A DNA stretch of 6,760 nucleotides, taken from positions 28,790 to 35,549 of the forward strand of contig DPJP01000141.1 in the NCBI GenBank assembly GCA_003542955.1, read 5' to 3'. The DNA is from Armatimonadota bacterium. GTDB taxonomy: Bacteria; Armatimonadota; Zipacnadia; Zipacnadales; UBA11051. A program made the position numbers and the translations under genes. The notes beneath the pieces are model-generated. The model was not told the origin of the DNA, did no database searches, and worked only from the letters and a program-made list of their open reading frames with translations. The stretch's first letter is position 1, and the number at the start of each line of letters is the position of its first letter. Of the stretch, positions 4,315 through 6,760 are shown piece after piece.

Positions 4315-6760
4315 CTGAGGTTCACCGTCATCATGCGGCGCACCTGCTGGCCGTTCTCAGCCCTGGCGGCAACCGCAACCAGATAGCGGCCGGCAGGAAC
4401 AAGCGCGCCGCCGCTGTTGCGTCCGTCAAACACTATAGTATGAATTCCTGCCAAGCGCAAGTGCCCCTCCTCGACTTTGCGGACGGTGCGCCCGGCGATG
4501 TTGAGCACCTCGACGCTCGTCTCCGCCGGCTGTGAGAGCGAGAAGACAACCTGCGCCCCGCCGGCGCTCGATGCCTGTGCGCTCAGAGTCCCAATCTGCA
4601 ACGCGCCGGCGTCGGCCTGTGCGACCTGCAACACAAGCTCACGAACGCCCTCCGCCCCCGCGCAGAACCGGTACGAGTGGCTCGTGCGCATCGATACCGA
4701 TCTGCCCGCGGTGCCGTCGTACAGGAGCACGCTGTGCGTGCTGGGAACGCCCGAGAGGTCCGGCAGCATCACCTCGACCTGCTGGCCCTCCGTGAGGTCG
4801 CTCACCCGGATATCCCAGCGCCAGTCGGCATCGGCCTGCGCGCCCAGCGACACCGCAAGCCGGCCGGCCTCGGAGGAGACGTTAGCGCGCCCCAGCACCA
4901 GCTGCGGACGCGCGTCGATGGCAGGCGGCGAGGGGATCTCACACGCGGCCGGGGCGGCACCTATGTAGTTCTGCGTATCGGCGCCCTCGGCGGTGCGCAG
5001 CACCACCCGCGTGCGCCAGCCCTGCCCGGCGCTTCCGGAGTCCGCCGCCGTCGTCACACCACTCACCCCTGCCTGGTCCGTGTCGGCGGGGCGCGGCAGC
5101 GACAGAACGCAGTTGCTCAGCGCCTTGACCCAGAAGCCCGACCAGGCCGGAATGCGCTCCCCATGCCCCAGATCGGGGTAGGCCAGCACATACTCATTCG
5201 TGTTCGTCGAGTAGGTCCAGGCGAAGGCGCCAAACACACCCGCCGTCTCGGCGCTGGCCAGGTCCATCGTGTTCGAGTTGGCCGTCACCGTCGAGGAGCC
5301 GAAGTCAATCGGCCCGAAGAACGGGTTGGCCAGCTGATGCCACCCCGCCGTGAGCTGGATCGCGAAGTTGCCGGCGGGGGCGGTTGACCCCTCCGGATGG
5401 ATGACCGTCGCCTGCTCGAGCAGAGCCCAGAAGCCCCGCCCCAGAGCCAGCCGCATCGCCGCGGCGGCGTTCCCGGGGCTGTACATGGCGTAGCGGTCGG
5501 CCGCGGTGTCCCAACGCGCCGCCTGCAGCAACTGCGGGGCGACGTTCAAGAGCGTCGCGGCATCCCTGTCGGCGGGGACCGCCGCCGGCCCGATGAAGAG
5601 CAGCCCGGGGCCGATCGCGATGGGGTTGTTCGGATATGACTGCACGGGGCCTGTTGCGCGGATCGCGCGGTTCTCATTGCTCGCGGTATCGCGCACCCCG
5701 ACCGTGTAGTAGTAGTCCACACCGTCGATGGTCGTCTGGTCCACGAACGTCTGCGTGGCAACGTTCGCGATCGTCGCCACGGGAGTCAGCGCGCTGGTCG
5801 ATGTGAAATCGCGCACCGACCTGTACACGCGGTACGACGCAAAGTCCTCCGGCGCCACATAGCCCGACCAGTCGACGACAACGGCGCCACCGTCGTCATC
5901 CGGACGATCGACGACGGTGAGCGATGAGACGGCATCCGGCTTCGAGTCATTGGCAGGCACGGCCGGGCCGGCGACAGTGCTTTCCGCGAAGCGTTCGCCG
6001 TCGGTCGTGCGGACGATGTAGTAGTAGCTGCGACCGTCGGTCACATCGGTGTCGACGTAGCCGGTGCTACCGGGGGGAAGCTCCTGTATCTGGGTGAACG
6101 GGCCGTCGGGCGATGTGCCGCGCAGCAGCAGGTACGCCATCAGCGTGCCCGCGCCGCTTCCGTCATCCGCTGACTTTGTCCAGCCGACGGTGACGCTGCC
6201 CCCGTTGTCATCGGGAGTGTCGACGGCGGTGAGGTTGGTCACGGCCGCCGGGGCGGCCACCGCGCCGAGTGCGCGTGCGCAGTTGATCCGCCCCATCCCG
6301 AGCGCTCCGGCATACGAAGGGTTGAGGTGGTCGATGTTGTCGGCGCTGTTGCGGATCACCGTATACACTTGCGCGGGTGTGAAGCCGGGGTTATGCGCGA
6401 GCACCAGCGCGCACAGGCCCGTTACCATCGGGCAGGCGAAGGAGGTGCCGCTGTTGGTGGTCTCATACGTCGAGAATGCCGGAAAGGTCGGGTCGTAGTA
6501 GCCGGGCCCCAGGATGTTGCTGCCCGGCGCCGAGACATCGATGAAGTTGCCCGTCGATACGTCCCAGTTGCTGTACCAGGCAAGCGTCTGGTCCTGGGCG
6601 AGGCCTGCCACACCGAGCACGTAGTTGTCGGTCAGCGGGTTAGGGCCGTCATTGCACACGGGCGAGGCCCACGAACTCTGGGAGTTGGTCAGCGCGCGAC
6701 CCGAGTTGCCGCCCGCGCTCACCACGCAGATGCCCGCGTCATGGGCGCGCACGATCGGTG
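4308..6760 (-). CDS. Secreted subtilisin-like serine peptidase with FN3 and FlgD-like domains, 5' end outside window
   Basis: The frame is open to the window edge; in-frame GTG 6752 lies inside the catalytic domain and is not the true start. Numbering residues from 6752, SAGGN (12-16) holds the oxyanion-hole Asn and NSGTSFACPMVTG (100-112) holds the nucleophile Ser104. The Asp and His of the triad must lie upstream. The catalytic domain ends near 165. Two FN3-like domains follow (about 170-268 and 274-372). Next is a beta-rich module (about 378-555) with a GWHQLANPFFGPIDF core and an IPAWSGFWVKAL end, then a beta region (556-715). The last domain (about 720-814) is FlgD-like, with VEVLNIAGRTVRKV and VFDGRNSGGALVPAGRYLV. 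Such C-terminal domains occur in secreted proteins of many phyla and resemble type IX sorting tails. It is probably an extracellular or surface protease; its substrate is unknown. The lipoprotein gene follows after 53 bp. Confidence 0.93.
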   Translation of the reverse strand, partial: PIVRAHDAGICVVSAGGNSGRALTNSQSSWASPVCNDGPNPLTDNYVLGVAGLAQDQTLAWYSNWDVSTGNFIDVSAPGSNILGPGYYDPTFPAFSTYETTNSGTSFACPMVTGLCALVLAHNPGFTPAQVYTVIRNSADNIDHLNPSYAGALGMGRINCARALGAVAAPAAVTNLTAVDTPDDNGGSVTVGWTKSADDGSGAGTLMAYLLLRGTSPDGPFTQIQELPPGSTGYVDTDVTDGRSYYYIVRTTDGERFAESTVAGPAVPANDSKPDAVSSLTVVDRPDDDGGAVVVDWSGYVAPEDFASYRVYRSVRDFTSTSALTPVATIANVATQTFVDQTTIDGVDYYYTVGVRDTASNENRAIRATGPVQSYPNNPIAIGPGLLFIGPAAVPADRDAATLLNVAPQLLQAARWDTAADRYAMYSPGNAAAAMRLALGRGFWALLEQATVIHPEGSTAPAGNFAIQLTAGWHQLANPFFGPIDFGSSTVTANSNTMDLASAETAGVFGAFAWTYSTNTNEYVLAYPDLGHGERIPAWSGFWVKALSNCVLSLPRPADTDQAGVSGVTTAADSGSAGQGWRTRVVLRTAEGADTQNYIGAAPAACEIPSPPAIDARPQLVLGRANVSSEAGRLAVSLGAQADADWRWDIRVSDLTEGQQVEVMLPDLSGVPSTHSVLLYDGTAGRSVSMRTSHSYRFCAGAEGVRELVLQVAQADAGALQIGTLSAQASSAGGAQVVFSLSQPAETSVEVLNIAGRTVRKVEEGHLRLAGIHTIVFDGRNSGGALVPAGRYLVAVAARAENGQQVRRMMTVNLSR
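5637..6251 (-). repeat. Tandem FN3 domain duplication within the peptidase gene
   Basis: Two adjacent FN3-like units of the peptidase repeat with a period of 104 residues (312 bp). Each opens with a similar block, VTNLTAVDTPDDNGGSVTVGW in the first and the related SLTVVDRPDDDGGAVVVDW in the second. Each has a later Y-Y-Y segment (SYYYIVRTTD and DYYYTVGVRD). The DNA is also alike around 5886-5903 and 6198-6215. The acidic DDxGG turn after the first strand may bind calcium, which is inference. Confidence 0.7.

Noticed and set aside
4677..5387. Plus-strand open frame of 236 codons inside the peptidase gene
   Set aside because: It is antisense to a well-supported domain-rich coding frame, and its product is an Arg/His/Gly-rich shadow translation without family features.
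1..6760. CRISPR array, tRNA/rRNA gene, insertion sequence or prophage remnant
   Set aside because: No regularly spaced direct repeats, no tRNA-like cloverleaf, no transposase or integrase motif and no terminal inverted repeats were found on either strand.

Overview
The window is a high-GC bacterial segment with six recognisable protein-coding genes, two of them cut by the window edges, and no RNA genes, CRISPR arrays or insertion sequences that I can see. Shine-Dalgarno-like sites precede most starts. The gene mix (an orphan MutL-type ATPase, an AP-endonuclease-2-fold sugar isomerase, and a large secreted subtilase ending in a FlgD-like Ig domain) suggests an environmental, deep-branching Gram-negative-type lineage such as Armatimonadota, Hydrogenedentota or a related candidate phylum. 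That placement is inference only; nothing here is a phylogenetic marker.

Left block (1-1558, minus strand): three tightly packed genes that look like one operon. Reading leftward they are a 148-residue two-helix membrane protein with a PH-like cytosolic domain, a 106-residue soluble protein of unknown family whose start overlaps it by 32 bp, and, 26 bp further on, a MutL-family (glutamate mutase reactivase type) ATPase that leaves the window. No adenosylcobalamin mutase subunit is visible beside it.

Middle block (1559-3148): a 210-bp divergent intergenic region leads to a plus-strand sugar phosphate isomerase/epimerase TIM-barrel gene (1769-2569). This converges on a minus-strand DUF402 gene (2666-3142). 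The 96 bp between the two stops contain nested inverted repeats that may form a weak bidirectional terminator.

Right block (3235-6760, minus strand): a secreted subtilisin-like serine peptidase (5' part missing) carrying two FN3 domains, a GW..NPF beta-rich module and a C-terminal FlgD-like Ig domain. It is followed 53 bp later by a lipoprotein with a carboxypeptidase-regulatory-like domain and Ig-like domains. Both are exported and probably co-transcribed. A strong hairpin at 3181-3209 appears to terminate that unit just before the DUF402 gene.

The most interesting element is the orphan MutL-type ATPase coupled to a PH-like membrane protein and a small unknown protein. The rest looks like ordinary genes in an uncommon lineage.
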